A stretch of 64,000 nucleotides of DNA from Aphelocoma coerulescens (taxonomy: Eukaryota; Chordata; Aves; Passeriformes; Corvidae), in the NCBI RefSeq assembly GCF_041296385.1, contig NW_027184063.1, positions 1,302,001 through 1,366,000 on the forward strand, read 5' to 3'. The notes under the pieces are model-generated. The model saw only the letters and a list, made by a program, of their open reading frames with translations, was not told where the DNA came from and ran no database searches. The stretch's first letter is position 1. Each line of letters opens with the position of its first letter. Shown here piece after piece: positions 20,061-31,474 of this stretch. The position numbers and the translations under genes were made by a program.

Positions 20061-22296
20061 TCCAGGGCTCAGCATCAAATGCACCACGGGGCTCATTAGG
20101 ATCAAGCAAGTCCTGACAAACCGCGGCTCGGCCTTGATTTCCCTCTGCTCGAGTGCAGTTCATTAGGAAAGTTTCCTTCTGCAGTTGTGGAGAAATATTT
20201 CAAAGAGCTTCCAATAAATACGTATTCTTGTTTTAAGGGGTGTATTTCATTGCTGTTCTCTTTAGAGAAGAGGTGATTGCAGCATTCTGTGATTGCTATT
20301 GGTGCAGGGTCTCTCCTCAGGAGGTCTGGCCTGGTCACAGAAGCTGTGCCTTGAGGTCTGACCCAGTGTGGACAACGCTGCTCCACATCCCCAAGCCCAT
20401 GCTGTCTCTCCTCACTCACCTGGGACCTGCTTTGCTTGGAGAACTGGCTGCACTCAGCCAAGGAGGGGTTTCCTTCTTTTTTTTTAAAGAATCTGAAATT
20501 CCTAAGTTTCCCCACTGAAAACAGGCACCCTCCTCAAAGTGTGCCAAGCCCAAGGTGCCACCAAGACCACTCCAGGCATGGCCTGGGCCAGCTGTGAGGG
20601 TGGATGATCATCCCAACCTGCACTGGGCCATTGCAAGGGACTGTGGTCATGGACACTGACCAATGCTGTGGCCATGGACACTGACCCCTACTGCAGGGGT
20701 TGGATGCCATGGCAACCCTCAGCAGTTCCAATTCCCTTGGAAACCCTGCCAGGACCCTTTGCTGCAGTCAGGGTCCGTGGCCACTTGCCCGCAGACCTGT
20801 GGCTGCCCTCGGCTGCCATGGCAGCCCTCAGGACAGAGCAGTGCCGGGGCTGGTGCCAGCTACAATTGCAGTGACACTCGCTGATGCCCTCAGGTGCCAC
20901 GGCAGCGGCCACAGGGACCCGTTCCTCACTTTGGTGCCACGGACACCAACGCTTGGCCCCGCTGCCATGGGGATTGGCACGGTCACCTGCACTCAGGGCC
21001 CGTGGCCGGGCACTGCTGCCATGGACACGGGCACGGAGCCCTGTGCCACAGTTGGCTGCCGTGGCCACCAGCCCAAGGTCCCGTGGCCAGGGCCAGGGTC
21101 ATGGAAAGGAGCCCATGGAGCCGTGGTGATGGTGGATGGCCACAGGGTGCTGCTGTGGGCTATGGCAGAGGGAATTTCCTTGCCAGGCCTTTCTGTGGGG
21201 CTGTGTTTGGGTCTGCGCTGAGCACAGCATTGATCACAGAGAGATGGTTTTGTTCTTGCTGAGCCTGCACAGAGCCAAGGCCTTTCCTGCCCATCATCCG
21301 GCCATGCTGGGGAGGGGCTGGGGGTGCGGGGGAGCTTGGCAGGGGTCACAGCCAGGACAGGTGACCCCAAGTGACCTCAGGGATATCCCAGACCACAGGA
21401 CATCATGGCCAGTGTATAAGTGGGGGGAACAAGGAGGAAGGGGGGACATTTGGAGTGAGGGTTTGTGTTTTCCCAGGTAACTCTTAGGCAGGATGGGGTC
21501 CTGTTTTGCCAGTGGGCAGGGTCAGCACCAAAGACACAGACACCAACTGATGGAATTGTGTAATTTATATAATGCAAAACTGCAAAGAATTACAAAAAGG
21601 GAAGCTCAGCAAAGCACACAATCATTAGCAAAGAATTACAAAAGGTTAAGCTCAGCAATGCCCCCAATCATCACTGCCAAAGATTGCCTGCAGTGATTAA
21701 CCAAGCTCCATCCCCTGTAACCCTCAGACTTTACCATCAGCCAGACCCACCCATCAGCTGGGGGAAACTGTCCCAGCCAAGGACTGCAGAGCCACTCCTG
21801 CACACTGGGAATTCCTGCAGTGCCTCCACCTTTGCAGGCAACGAGGCTCCACCCTCGCTGTGAGAGGGGCCCAGCTTTTACACTGTCAAACAAACAAGCT
21901 GACATCACTTCCAGTGTGGGAACATTTGGTTTCAGTCTTCTCTTTGGCTTCTCCTAAAGCCTGGCCAGGGCTCAAGGAGGAGCCAAGGGAGTTGACTTTG
22001 ATCCTTCACCCCCAAACAAGGCCAGATGGGGTCTTGTCTGGTTTTCAAACACAGAAAGGTAAATCCACCTTTCACCAATGAACACATAGAGAGATCATAT
22101 TGCTCATAATGCTTCATGAATGAGCAGATACAAAGATAACTTTTGGTTGGAAGGTTCATCTAGAGGTCAACTTTGACTCAGGGCCTGTTGTTCAGGCCTT
22201 GCTGCTTTAATCCGTGCTTGGACCTACAGATGAATTACAACCTGCATACCAATTCTTTCGATAATAGAACCTTCGATTTAAGTATTAGGCATAAAG
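20061..22296. other. No gene seen; two local repeats
   Basis: The stretch 20640-21130 repeats CCATGGACAC-like words in a GC-rich setting. The stretch 21570-21660 has a near-duplicate of AAGAATTACAAAA followed by GCTCAGCAA. Nothing else is recognised. Confidence 0.4.
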
Positions 22297-22301
22297 GCAT
22301 C

Positions 22302-22852
22302 TGTCCTGGGTTGCAGTGTGTTCTATTACCATCCTCATGAGCAGTGGAAATCAGGTGGGGCAGTGTTTCCTTGCCTCCTCCCCCCAGACTATCTTGCTGT
22401 TAATGGCCCATCATTGTCCTGGCCCATGACTCAGAGATAACTCCCTCCAGGCTATCTTCTGTTAATGAGCCTAATCAACACTTGGCCTCATGACTCATTA
22501 CCCCATTGTGAGATGTTCCACCCAGAGGGAGGAACCAAGCATTCCATCCTGGATATAATCTGAGATTCTGAACACCAGAAACTACCCTTCCACTGGATTT
22601 CCAGAGGACAGGAGCTACTCAGCCACCACTGGACCTGAGGAAGAGCAGACCCTTTTTTCTACAGCATCACCACTTCAGAGGACTGCAGCCACCATTCTAC
22701 CAGACTGCTACCACCACCCTGATTAACAGGGACTCAGGTTGTATCTTGACTCTGTCAGTCTGAACCAGTGTTTTCTGCCTTTATTTTTGTTTTCCTATTA
22801 AATTGTTATTCTGACTTGGTGTCTCCCACTAGTTTGTTTTCCAACTAGTACA
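22302..22852 (+). mobile_element. Solo LTR, ERVL-like, 5-base target duplication
   Basis: It begins TGTCCTGGGTTGC and ends AACTAGTACA. It is flanked by GCATC at 22297-22301 and 22853-22857. A TATAATC box lies near 22554 and TTAAATTG near the 3' end. A 5-base duplication is typical of ERVL and some class II elements, and the first bases resemble the ERV-3 LTR terminus. Confidence 0.82.
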
Positions 22853-22857
22853 GCATC

Positions 22858-23295
22858 GCCTCTTGTTCTTCAATTAAGTTCTCTTCAAGTTCTTTACCCA
22901 GAGCTATAATTCACATTCTTTTTAAAACACGCCTAATTAGTCACTATTCTCTGTTATTATATTCATATCCACCTTTTTTCTTGAGACTGTGTCTCTTTTT
23001 AGACAAGTCTCAGTGCTCCATTTCCCAGCCCAAAGTGTCACAAGAGCTCTCACATGGAATCATAACACACCAAGTGCTCACACTGCAGTGATTACAGTGA
23101 CTGCCACAAATGCATTGCACAGCAGCCTCCAATTTGGCAGCCATGAAGCCAATGACACCAAGAAGAATTTTCTTATTCCTGTCACTCTTCTACTGCTCTT
23201 TCTATCGAGGTGATTCCTGATTGTTGGACTTCAAACCCATCACTGGTAGAAGTGAACATTCCTGTCCTAGAAAGGCACAGGTTCCTCCTTGACCA
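22858..23295. other. No gene seen
   Basis: This AT-richer stretch between a solo LTR and the ERV-3 3' LTR shows no convincing frame, RNA or repeat. Confidence 0.4.
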
Positions 23296-23330
23296 GTCTC
23301 TCGGTTTTTTGAGACAAAATTTTAGGAGGA

Positions 23331-23771
23331 AGTGATGCCTTAGGTTTTACCTTCTCTATTTTTCAAATTCTGTACTGCTTAGTGTGTAACTCGGAAGTTT
23401 CTTGTAGCCTGTTCATTTCTGCTCTCTCGTGCTAGGTAGACATAACAAAGCCTCTCTGGGCCTGCTCTTCAAGGACACCCAGACCATCCTAGGCCCAAAA
23501 AGTATCACCCAAAGAGCCTCTAAGGGGAGGAAGCAGAGGGAAAATGACGTCATTAAACTGAAGCTTTAATTGGAGAATTAAGCCTGCTATGTAAATGAAC
23601 CAAACCTATAAAAGTGTGAAGAACTTGTGAGCTGTCATCCATCTTGGGGTCCAACTTGGCACTAGCCTCTGGCTCCCCAGGGGGTACCTTTGAAGGCCTT
23701 TCAAATAAATACCTACTTTTATTCCCTTACTCCTGTCTAGTCTCTGTTTCTAGGAGGCCTCTTAAGGCATC
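23331..23771 (+). mobile_element. Solo LTR nested in the ERV-3 3' LTR
   Basis: It begins TGATGCCTTA and ends TAAGGCATCA, a perfect 10-base terminal inverted repeat, flanked by GAAG on both sides. TATAAAAG is near 23608 and AATAAAT near 23704, giving plus orientation. The 4-base duplication points to a class I (gamma-type) LTR. It splits the ERV-3 LTR near its end. Confidence 0.85.
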
Positions 23772-24344
23772 AGAAGTGCTCCGGAATGAGCCCCTCCTCC
23801 AAAGGGAAAAGGGCCTCCCCTTTTCCTCCACCAATGAGACCAATTGTTCACAGCAAGTGACAGTGGGAAAAAACCCCAAACAGTTTATTAACACAAAAGA
23901 AAACAGGGTAGAAGAGGAAAAAACAAACCTCAAAATACAGCAAATGCCCAGAGAAGGAACAGACACAGAGGCTCGGACCAGCTGGGGCCATCCTGCAAGC
24001 CCGCTGAGGCCACCCCGCAGGCTCCCCAGACCAGAGGGAAGGGAAGGGAGGAAGTGAGGCAAGGTTGAGGGAAGGGAAAAAGACCAAAAATCTCCAACTG
24101 AACCTTTTTCCAGCTAGCCAGAACAAAACCCCAAAGAGCCACACAGCACTCCCAGCGCACTCCCTCCCAGGCCCCGCCGAGACTCTCAAGCCCCTGAGCC
24201 ATTGGGCCCCCACCATTCAACCGACCCCCACTCGGTCCCATGGTTCTGGCCGTGCCCCCGGGGTCCACCTTAAAGATGCAGCCTCCTTGGGCATTGAGCA
24301 GACGGTTAAGGAATAAAGCGGCTTCACAACATCATCCCAGGACA
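23772..24344 (-). repeat. ERV-3 3' LTR, main part
   Basis: This matches 33263-33842 and 1-539. The viral 5' end TGTCCTGG is at 24344 and is preceded in viral sense by the purine tract AATAAGGGGTGGAA. The last 35 bases (23296-23330) lie beyond the nested solo LTR. Confidence 0.85.
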
Positions 24345-24485
24345 TTCCACCCCTTATTCCATACCGTCTGCTCAATGCCCAAATTAATACATTTCAACTC
24401 AAAACACACACATTTATCCATATTTATACAGCTATATACAAACAGTGGCAGTGACACTCAACAAACATGTACAGGCATTCAGAAA

Positions 24486-25057
24486 TTACAAGCGGTTCTC
24501 ACCCACCATCAAATCTCCCTGCGGTATGCAATGTGTTTCTCCATCCTTCTGCATTATCCCCCATGTACAACCTGGCCCCTGAGCAAAGACAACCCCACAG
24601 ATGGGTTTGTCTGTACTCAATGCGGAAGTAATCCAAACAGTTTTTCCCAAGAGTCCCCTGACATGCACTGCTGGGACCATGTCCCTACTATATGTAGGGG
24701 TTTGGATTGGGCAGGCCCTGCTCGGTTGGTGGAGCCTCAGGTGTTCACCAACCATGAGGCCTTAGCTAAATGCACCTCCCAGTTTTTGAAAGTTCCCCCA
24801 CCCAGTGCCCTCAAGGTGGTTTTGAGCAGGACATTGCACTGTTCCACTTCCCCAGCTGCTGGTGCATGGTAAGGGATGTGGTACACCCACTCAATGCCAT
24901 GGTCTCTAGCCCAGGTGTTGATAAGGCTGTTCTTGAAATGAGTCCCATTGTCAGACTCAATTCTCTCAGGGGTACCATGCCTCCAAAGGACTTGCTTTTC
25001 CAGGCCCAGGATGGTGTTCCGGGCAGTAGCGTGAGGCGCAGGGTAGGTCTCCAACCA
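24486..25057 (-). pseudogene. pol: ERV-3 integrase, C-terminal part
   Basis: The catalytic-core motif ESDNGTHFKN is present, with the following region to a glutamate in GEVEQCN. A C-terminal domain reads GVVFAQGPGCTW. The domain is cut at 25058 by ERV-4 and continues at 27353. The parts are in different frames and contain stops. Integrase joins viral DNA to host DNA. The style is ERVL-like by recognition. Confidence 0.82.
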
Positions 25058-25063
25058 TCCAGT
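25058..25063. repeat. Target-site duplication of ERV-4 (left copy)
   Basis: TCCAGT is repeated at 27347-27352 directly after the other LTR. Confidence 0.9.
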
Positions 25064-25358
25064 TGGTACAGCGGGGATTACGGTAACACGCATATATCAA
25101 ACCAGGAGTCCCGTGGAAAAGAAATATATATGGACAGATTTGTGGTAGATGTTTCAGAGATGTTTATTTCCCCAGCCGCATGACCGGGGCTCTGCTGAGG
25201 AACTCCTCCAGTCACGGGACCCGAGGGTCCTTGGCCACACAGGGAAGCACAAACCAACCAATGGGGAATGAGGCTGACCAGGGGCAGGGAAACCCCGTGT
25301 TTTTCCCCCCCAGGGCCCCTCTCCCAGGGCTCCATGGCAGGGGGGAGGGACCCCAACA
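25064..25358 (-). repeat. ERV-4 3' LTR
   Basis: It is 295 bases and pairs with 27055-27346. The minus strand carries AATAAACATC (polyadenylation signal), fixing the orientation. The outer terminus has one change (TGGTAC versus TGTTAC). Confidence 0.9.
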
Positions 25359-25576
25359 TCTCACCCGTTTTATTTTAATAAAAGGAGAATGAAAACAACT
25401 GGATAAACATAACAAGAACCGTTTCAAGACAAAGCAAGCCACCCTCCTGAGTCCCTAAATGTCCAAACAGATTCTGTGGAACATCTTAGGGCTGACCAAA
25501 GGGAGACAGAAATCTCCGGGCATGCTTTGTGGGGAAACTGAGGCCGGAGGGGGTTTAATTTCTTCCCTCTCCCTTT

Positions 25577-26041
25577 TCATCCCCCCCTCGGCATCGGAGA
25601 GGAATTGTAGGGAAAGGGAATTGTACAGGGAAGCCATGGGGTGAAAAACGGATTAGGAATAAACTGGGGATGGGGTAAACTTAGGAAAGGGTTCATATTG
25701 GGTATAGGGTAAAAGGGGAAAGTAGGCTGTGGGTAGGCAAATTGCTGGGATGGATATTGTTTATAATTTTGTGCATAACGGCTGCCTTTGACGGGAATAC
25801 CTCCACGCCCAGTAACATTTGCTGCTTGTAAACCCTTCTTTCCTTGCACTATATCAAACTGCACAACTTCCCCATCTCCTACACTTTGCAGGTAATTTTT
25901 AGGGTTATTCCTTTTAATGGCAGTTCTATGGATGAATAAATCTTCCCCTGTATCATCTCGTGTTATAAATCCATAGTTGTTTTTTGCATTGTACCATTTC
26001 ACAGTTCCTGTGATTTTCGTTGCTATAACTTCTCCTATCAC
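25577..26041 (-). CDS. Y-box-type cold-shock domain protein carried by ERV-4
   Basis: The frame encodes a cold-shock domain of the vertebrate Y-box family: [10 protein letters not shown] at residues 12-20, RNP1-like NNYGFITR at 21-28, RNP2-like DLFIHRTAI at 34-42, then [20 protein letters not shown] and [19 protein letters not shown]-box proteins bind single-stranded RNA and DNA and package mRNA. After the domain the usual basic/aromatic islands are replaced by a Pro/Phe/Tyr-rich tail ([13 protein letters not shown]). There is no ATG in frame: the frame opens after a TGA at 26105-26107, and an ATG-TGA lies at 26044-26039 in another frame. A spliced, fused or non-AUG start is needed, or the ORF is dead. 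All 154 codons are open. Its position between two LTRs suggests capture of host cDNA. Confidence 0.85.
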   Translation of the reverse strand: MIGEVIATKITGTVKWYNAKNNYGFITRDDTGEDLFIHRTAIKRNNPKNYLQSVGDGEVVQFDIVQGKKGLQAANVTGRGGIPVKGSRYAQNYKQYPSQQFAYPQPTFPFYPIPNMNPFLSLPHPQFIPNPFFTPWLPCTIPFPYNSSPMPRGG

Positions 26042-26044
26042 ATG

Positions 26045-26520
26045 CTTGCGTGTTCGTCGTGGGTGCCGGTTCCGCGTGGCCGCCGCCTCGCTGACTCTGA
26101 CGTCTCAGCCAGGCGCCCACGTTGCGGCTGCGCCGCGTTCTCCAAGTGACTCTGCTCTGGCGCATGTCTCGGCTCTGCGTGGCCCCGCATTGCCATCGCC
26201 GCTGGCCCCGTGCCCTGTGAGTGGTTCCGCTCTGCAAACTCCACGTTGCTTTGAGAGCGGCCTCTTTTTGGCTTGGCACTGCGCTGCGCGGCTTCTTGTG
26301 TCGCTGTGGGAACCGCCGTTTCTCCCTCCACAGGGCTCTCCGAGCCAGCTGCTCAGAGCGGCCTGCCACGCCAATGCCCGGTTCCTGGCTGCTCGTGGCC
26401 CATGACACCCGCGGCGCCTGCAGCATCACTCCCTCACTCGCGGTCATGTGGCTGGGGACCCCGAGACAGGGATGGGGTCTGCAATAAGGCGTGTGCTCTC
26501 GAGGGGGGGGGGTGTGCATC
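26045..26520 (-). other. GC-rich linker between gag-like remnant and cold-shock ORF
   Basis: It is rich in CpG, with long frames in all three minus phases (26519, 26374 and 26331 starts). One ends in ATG-TGA at 26044-26039, right at the edge of the cold-shock domain. Its Ala/Arg/Gln-rich translation has no recognised family. It may be host-derived leader sequence taken with the Y-box gene. Confidence 0.4.
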
Positions 26521-26900
26521 CAGCACAGGCACCTCCGCTGGCACGGCTGCAGTCACGTACCCCTGGGATGGCGGCCGTGTGGTCTCGGCCACGGGATAAG
26601 TATGATCCTCTGCTTTAGGGGTAATTGGACCATACAAATGCTCCTCAAGAGCTTCACTGATTGTAAGGGGTGCACGGAGAGCTTCTATCGCTAGTCCATG
26701 TTCTGGTTGATCCCTTACCTTATCCCAGATCTCGTCCCAGAAACACCCCTGACAAGATCCAGGAGGTTCAATATCAAAAAGTAAGTCTCAAGAAATATAA
26801 AAGAACGTTTTGAAAAGCCAGTTAAAAAATGTTCTAGATTGCCCGGTTCCAATACTTTTTTGTTTTGTTGTTCAAGGATTCCTTTTACTTCTAGATACAT
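26434..26900 (-). pseudogene. gag: Gag-like remnant of ERV-4
   Basis: An ATG at 26900 opens a matrix-sized frame (MYLEVKGILEQQNKK...). After a frame change a segment with FWDEIWDKVRDQPEHG and ISEALEEHLYGP follows, then a Pro-rich stretch. The position just after the primer-binding site and the composition fit the start of gag. The family is not certain and no capsid is present. Confidence 0.45.
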
Positions 26901-27033
26901 TTTTTCTGTGGCTCAGAGAGCCCCATTTCCCACGATTCTTCCATAGTCTAGAGAGAATATCCAAACCAAGATGAGACGAGAGAGGACTAGAGTGGTTTTT
27001 ACTCACGAATTTTCCTCAGGGATCGGTGTCGTC

Positions 27034-27051
27034 CCCCGCATTCCTCCACCA
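27034..27051 (-). promoter_or_regulatory. ERV-4 primer-binding site
   Basis: In viral sense TGGTGGAGGAATGCGGGG starts three bases after the LTR end. It resembles a tRNA-Ala 3' end (TCCACCA) but does not match it cleanly, so the primer is left open. Confidence 0.55.
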
Positions 27052-27054
27052 GTT

Positions 27055-27346
27055 TGTTACAGCGGGGATTACAGTAACATGCATATATCAAACCAGGAGT
27101 CCCGTGGAAAAAAATATATATGGACAGATTTGTGGTAGATGTTTCAGAGATGTTTATTTCCCCAGTCGCATGACCGGGGCTCTGCTGAGGAACTCCTCCA
27201 GTCACGGGACCCGAGGGTCCTTGGCCACACAGGGAAACACAAACCAACCAATGGGGAATGAGGCTGACCAGAGGCAGGGAAACTTCATGGTTTTCCCCCA
27301 GGTCCCCTCTCCCAGGGCTCCATGGCAGGGGGGAGGGACCCCAACA
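27055..27346 (-). repeat. ERV-4 5' LTR
   Basis: It is 292 bases and pairs with 25064-25358. The duplication TCCAGT follows at 27347-27352. Confidence 0.9.
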
Positions 27347-27352
27347 TCCAGT

Positions 27353-28166
27353 GGTGGCTTCCACCATTGTGAGCACATAGCGCTTGCCTTGGCAGGTTTG
27401 AGGCAGTGTGATGTAATCAACCTGCCAGGCCTCTCCATACTTGTATTTGGACCATCACCCACCGTACCACAGAGGCTTCACCTGCTTGGCCTGCTTGATT
27501 GCAGCGCATGTCTCACAGCCATGGATAACCTGGGAGATACTGTCCATGGTTAGATCCACCCCTCAGCCTTGTGCCCACTTACAGGTGGCATCTCTGCCTT
27601 GATGGCCTGAGGCATCATGGGCCCATCACGCTAGGAACAACTCTCCCTTGTGCTGACAACCCAAATCTATCTTGGACACCTCTATTTTCACAGCCTGATC
27701 TACCTGTTCATTGTTTCCGTGTTCCTCATCAGCCCCACTCTTTGGGACATGGGCATTTACATGGCGGACTCTCACGGCTAGCTTCTCTACCCAAGTGGCA
27801 ATGCCTTTCCACTCATCAGCGGCGCAGATTGATTTTCCCTTGAGCTGCCAGTTGGCCTTTTTCCACCTTTCCAGCCACCCCCACAGGGCTATGGATGGCT
27901 ACCATCCATGAATCAGTGTAGAGGTAGAGCTCTGGCCACTTCTCTCTTTCAGCAATGTCCAGAGCCAACTGGATGGCTTTGAGTTCGGCAAGTTGGCTCG
28001 ATCCACCTTCTCCCTCAGTGGCCTCTGCAAGCTGTTGTGTGGGACTCCATATGGCTGCTTTCCACTTTTGTTTCATCCCTACAATGCGACAAGAAGCATC
28101 AGTGGAAAGAGCGTAGCGTGTTTGTTCTGCTGGCAGTTGGTTGTATGGTGGAGCGTCCTCACGCAT
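27353..28166 (-). pseudogene. pol: ERV-3 integrase N-terminal part and RNase H
   Basis: RNase H shows ALSTDASC and LYLYTDSWMVA around 27816-28166. The following part (27353-27815) is the start of integrase, with a cysteine pair region, and contains several stops. ERV-4 interrupts it at 27352. Confidence 0.75.
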
Positions 28167-28290
28167 GTCATTTGTTCCTGTTCTTCTTCGTCACTGAGAC
28201 CAAAGCTTTCACGTTTGGGCCAATTTGTGATTATTTCTAAGGTCCCAGGGCAATTTGGGTTTCCAAGGCGAGTTGTGTGATGAGAGCAAT

Positions 28291-29713
28291 TCACATGTTC
28301 CATGTAGCATCGGTGGTGTGGTGGGTAGAGGGAACCTTTGCTTGGAACATCCGCCCCAGCACCGGTAGTCCGGGTGCCAGGAGGAGTTGTGCTTCAGTGC
28401 CAATGACCTCCTCAGCGGCTTGGATTCCTTCATAGGCTGCCAGGATTTCCCTCTCTGTTGGAGTGCAGTGGGATTCTGAGCCTCTGTAGCTTTGGCTCCA
28501 GAATCCCAGTGGTCGACCCCAAGTCTCACCAGGCACCTTCTGCCACAGGCTCCAGGACAGACCATTGTTCCCAGCTGCAGAGTAGAGCACGTTCTTCACC
28601 TCTGCTCCTGTCCTTACCGGGCCCAGGGCTACCGCATGAGCGATTTCCTGCTTGATCTGGGCAAAGGCTTGCTGCTGTTCAGGGCCCCAGTGGAAATCAT
28701 ACTTCTTACGGGTGACCAGGTAGAGAGGGCTCACGATCTGTCTGTACTCGGGAAGGTGCATCCTCCAAAAGCCTATGACACCTAGGAAAGCTCGTGTTTC
28801 CTTCTTGTTGGTTGGTGGAGACATCACTGTGATCTTCTTGATGACCTCAGTGGGAATCTGATGCCGTCCATCTTGCCACTTCAGGCCCAGGAACTGAATC
28901 TATTCAGCAGGTCCCTTGACTTTGCTCTTCTTGATGGCAAAGCCGACTTCCAGGAGAATCTGGATGACTTTCTCTCCTTTCCCAAATACCTCTGTTGCTG
29001 TGTTCCCACACACAGTGATGTCGTCGATGTACTGCAGATGTTCTGGAGCCTCACCCTTTTCCAGTGCAGTCTGGATCAGTCCACGGCAGATGGTGGGATT
29101 GTGCTTCCACCCCTGGGGCAGTTGGTTCCAGGTGTACTGCACACCCCTCCAGGTGAAAGCAAATTGAGGCCTGCACTCTGCTGCCAGAGGAATGGAGAAA
29201 AATGCATTGGCAATGTCAATAGTGGCATACCACTTCACTGCTTTGGACTCCAGCTCGTACTGGAGCTCCAACATGTCCGGTACGGCAGCGCTCAATGGTG
29301 GAGTCACTTCATTCAAGGCACGATAGTCCACAGTCAATAACCATTCCCCGTCAGACTTGCGCACAGACCACATGGGGCTGCTGAAGGGTGAGTGGGTCTT
29401 GTTGAGAACCCCTTGGCTCTCCAGCTCACGGATCGTCATGTGGCTGGGAATTATGGCATCTCTATTTGTTCGGTACTGCTGGTGATGCACTGTTGAGGTG
29501 GCCATTGGCACTCAATGCTCTTCTACTTTCAGGAGCCCAACTGCAGAAGGATTCTTGGTTAGCCCAGTTGTCATAGGTTAGCAAGCTGGGTCTCGGAATT
29601 GATGTTCTTCTTTCAGCTTCCTCTATGACTGCACAGGACCTATCAGATGGCCAGTTTGAATATGGACAATTCTTTAAGCCACTTAAAATTGTGACTGCCT
29701 CTGTGATACACAC
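28291..29713 (-). pseudogene. pol: ERV-3 reverse transcriptase
   Basis: RT motifs in order are FSSPMWSVRKSDGEW, VDYRALNEVTPP, TIDIANAFFSIPL, LPQGWKHNPTICRG and the catalytic QYIDDI. The connection domain (28291-28827) follows in another frame. A part N-terminal to RT (29462-29713) is also out of frame. The style is ERVL-like by recognition. Confidence 0.85.
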
Positions 29714-29714
29714 T

Positions 29715-30890
29715 TAAGAATAGACAAACTCCTCCTCAAGCTCTCTCTCATTTCCGGTGCTGGGACAGGTGGTTGCAGGGCCTGAGTGGGGAGCCAGTGG
29801 GCCACGCCCAGGCCTGCTCGGGCCAGGCCGGGCCATGGCTCCAGGATGAACCTCGCCCCCCTGCCCCCAGCAGGGCTGTGGGCAGCCAGAGCGGCTCGGC
29901 TTCCCCCCCCCCAACCCACCCCTCCACTGCGGCCAAGATTTCAGCAAAAGCGGCACCGCTGTCTGGCAGAGGTCAGGTGACCAATAGCGAGAAGCCACAT
30001 TCCAGCTGCAAGGCTGAGGTGAGATTAACCCTTTTATTGCTGTGAAGAGCTGAAAACCTGAGGGAAGAGAAAGAGGAGATGCTTAAAGCTGAAATTTTGT
30101 TGTGAAGCTATGGTATATCAGAGTATCCCATTGTAATTTCATGAAGATATGGGGGGTGGAGTGTTCAACTCCTGAGCAAAATCACCTGTGATGAGATAGG
30201 CAGATGCTGAAGCAGCTGTAATTTCAAGAGAAGTTTGGACAGGAAGAGATGAACCAGATGAGGACTTTTTCTCCAAATGGAAAAGGAGAAGACCTCAGTT
30301 CCTAGAGGTGCCTCCAGAGATAGTCCTAAAGATGAAGATGAGGAAGACCCTTTGCTCCCAGGGAAGGAGAAGGGCCTCTGTTCTTAGAGATGAAATGCTC
30401 CCAGAGATGGGTGAAGAGAACTTCTGTTTCTGAACGGCTCAACATTAAAATTGTACCCCAAAAAACTTCAAGATTGGACCCTCAAACGCAGTTGTGGGAA
30501 AAGCTCTGCAGGTTGGGGGAAGGGACTCACATGCGAGCAGAGAGACCTCTTCCTAAATGGACTGAACAATATTTGGAAGTGGGTGGCTGTCTCGTTGTGA
30601 TAATGTGTTCATAGCATGAGCAAGAAGAGACTTCTCTTTCAAATGGACTGAACAAGGTTATTATGGAAGTGGTAAACAGACTGAACATCTTAAGGGTTGT
30701 CTTTTTTCACATTGTCAGTGGGAGAAGGGAGGAAGGTGGGGGGAGGAGGAGAGTTCTAAAAGTATGGTATAATATTTTTTTTCCCTCTTTTAGGTCTGTT
30801 AATAAACTTCTTTATATTCTTTCAAGTTTGGTGCCTGCTTTGCATTTCTCCTAATTCTTATCTCACAGAAGGTAAACAGTAATGAGTATC
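29715..30890 (+). mobile_element. LTR-like insertion between ERV-3 pro and pol
   Basis: ERV-3 coding similarity stops at about 29713 and resumes at 30969. The insert has a GC-rich first part (29740-30000), GAGATTAACCC near 30019, repeated GAGGAAGACC-like words, AATAAAC near 30801 and TTATCTCACA near 30860, as in the long LTRs of avian ERVL elements. No target duplication was found and the exact ends are uncertain. Confidence 0.45.
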
Positions 30891-30968
30891 TTGGACCAAA
30901 GCACTAAATTGGTGTTTCTGCCTGGTTACAAACCCAACCCGCTACACCCAGGCAAGGTGTTCAATTGC

Positions 30969-31244
30969 CTAATGCCCTCTGCCTCCACAGCAGATTCCAA
31001 AGGCCCACCTGAGTCCCCTCAGGTCTTTGAAATACCCACTCCGGAGAAAGTCTATGCCCAGAATACACAAGGCCCCTGGGCCAGTCACAATGAGATGTTT
31101 CTTGCACTCTTGTCCAGTTAGGCTCATGTCAGCTTCAAGCAGGGTCAACTGCTGCGATCCCCCTGTCACTCCAGAAGTAGAAACCGGCTCTGCCCTGATG
31201 TGTCGCAATGGAATCAAGGTGCACTGCACGTCCATGCCAACCAA
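30969..31244 (-). pseudogene. pro: ERV-3 protease, C-terminal part
   Basis: The frame holds LLEADMSLTGQECKKH and a GPGALCILGIDFLRSGYF stretch, matching the second half of an ERVL-type aspartic protease by recognition. The catalytic DTG is not visible in frame. The frame ends close to the inserted LTR. Confidence 0.6.
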
Positions 31245-31474
31245 GGCTTCCTATTTCTGTGGTTCTGATGTGCCAGGCCATCGGACCCACGCTGTCCAAA
31301 AGATGCAATTTTCCCTGACCTCTACCTGGCTAGAGGCAGGGCCCCTCTAGTGCTGGTTATCATTCAAAACTCTTGCTACTTCCCTTCTGGGGTAACTTCC
31401 TCTCTCAGCATTACCATCCTTCAATTCACACACCCGTGCTGCCAGGACAGAAGTTGGTTTTCCATCCCACCTCC

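Larger units (their letters stand above)
25064..27346 (-). mobile_element. ERV-4: short non-autonomous retrovirus-like element with cold-shock ORF
   Basis: Two LTRs (25064-25358 and 27055-27346, TGTT...AACA) enclose only about 1.7 kb. The duplication TCCAGT confirms one insertion into ERV-3 integrase. In viral sense there is a primer-binding site, a short gag-like remnant (26900-26434), a GC-rich stretch (26520-26045), a cold-shock-domain ORF (26041-25577) and a purine-rich tract before the 3' LTR. No protease, RT, integrase or env is visible, so spread would need another virus. The LTRs differ at roughly a dozen positions, so it is older than ERV-1 and ERV-5. Confidence 0.9.

Noticed and set aside
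20640..21130. Several overlapping frames in a GC-rich stretch
   Set aside because: The frames follow a CCATGGACAC-type repeat and show no domain.
22858..23290. Possible env tail or host exon upstream of ERV-3
   Set aside because: Cysteine-rich frames exist on the minus strand but no family motif or splice signal supports them.
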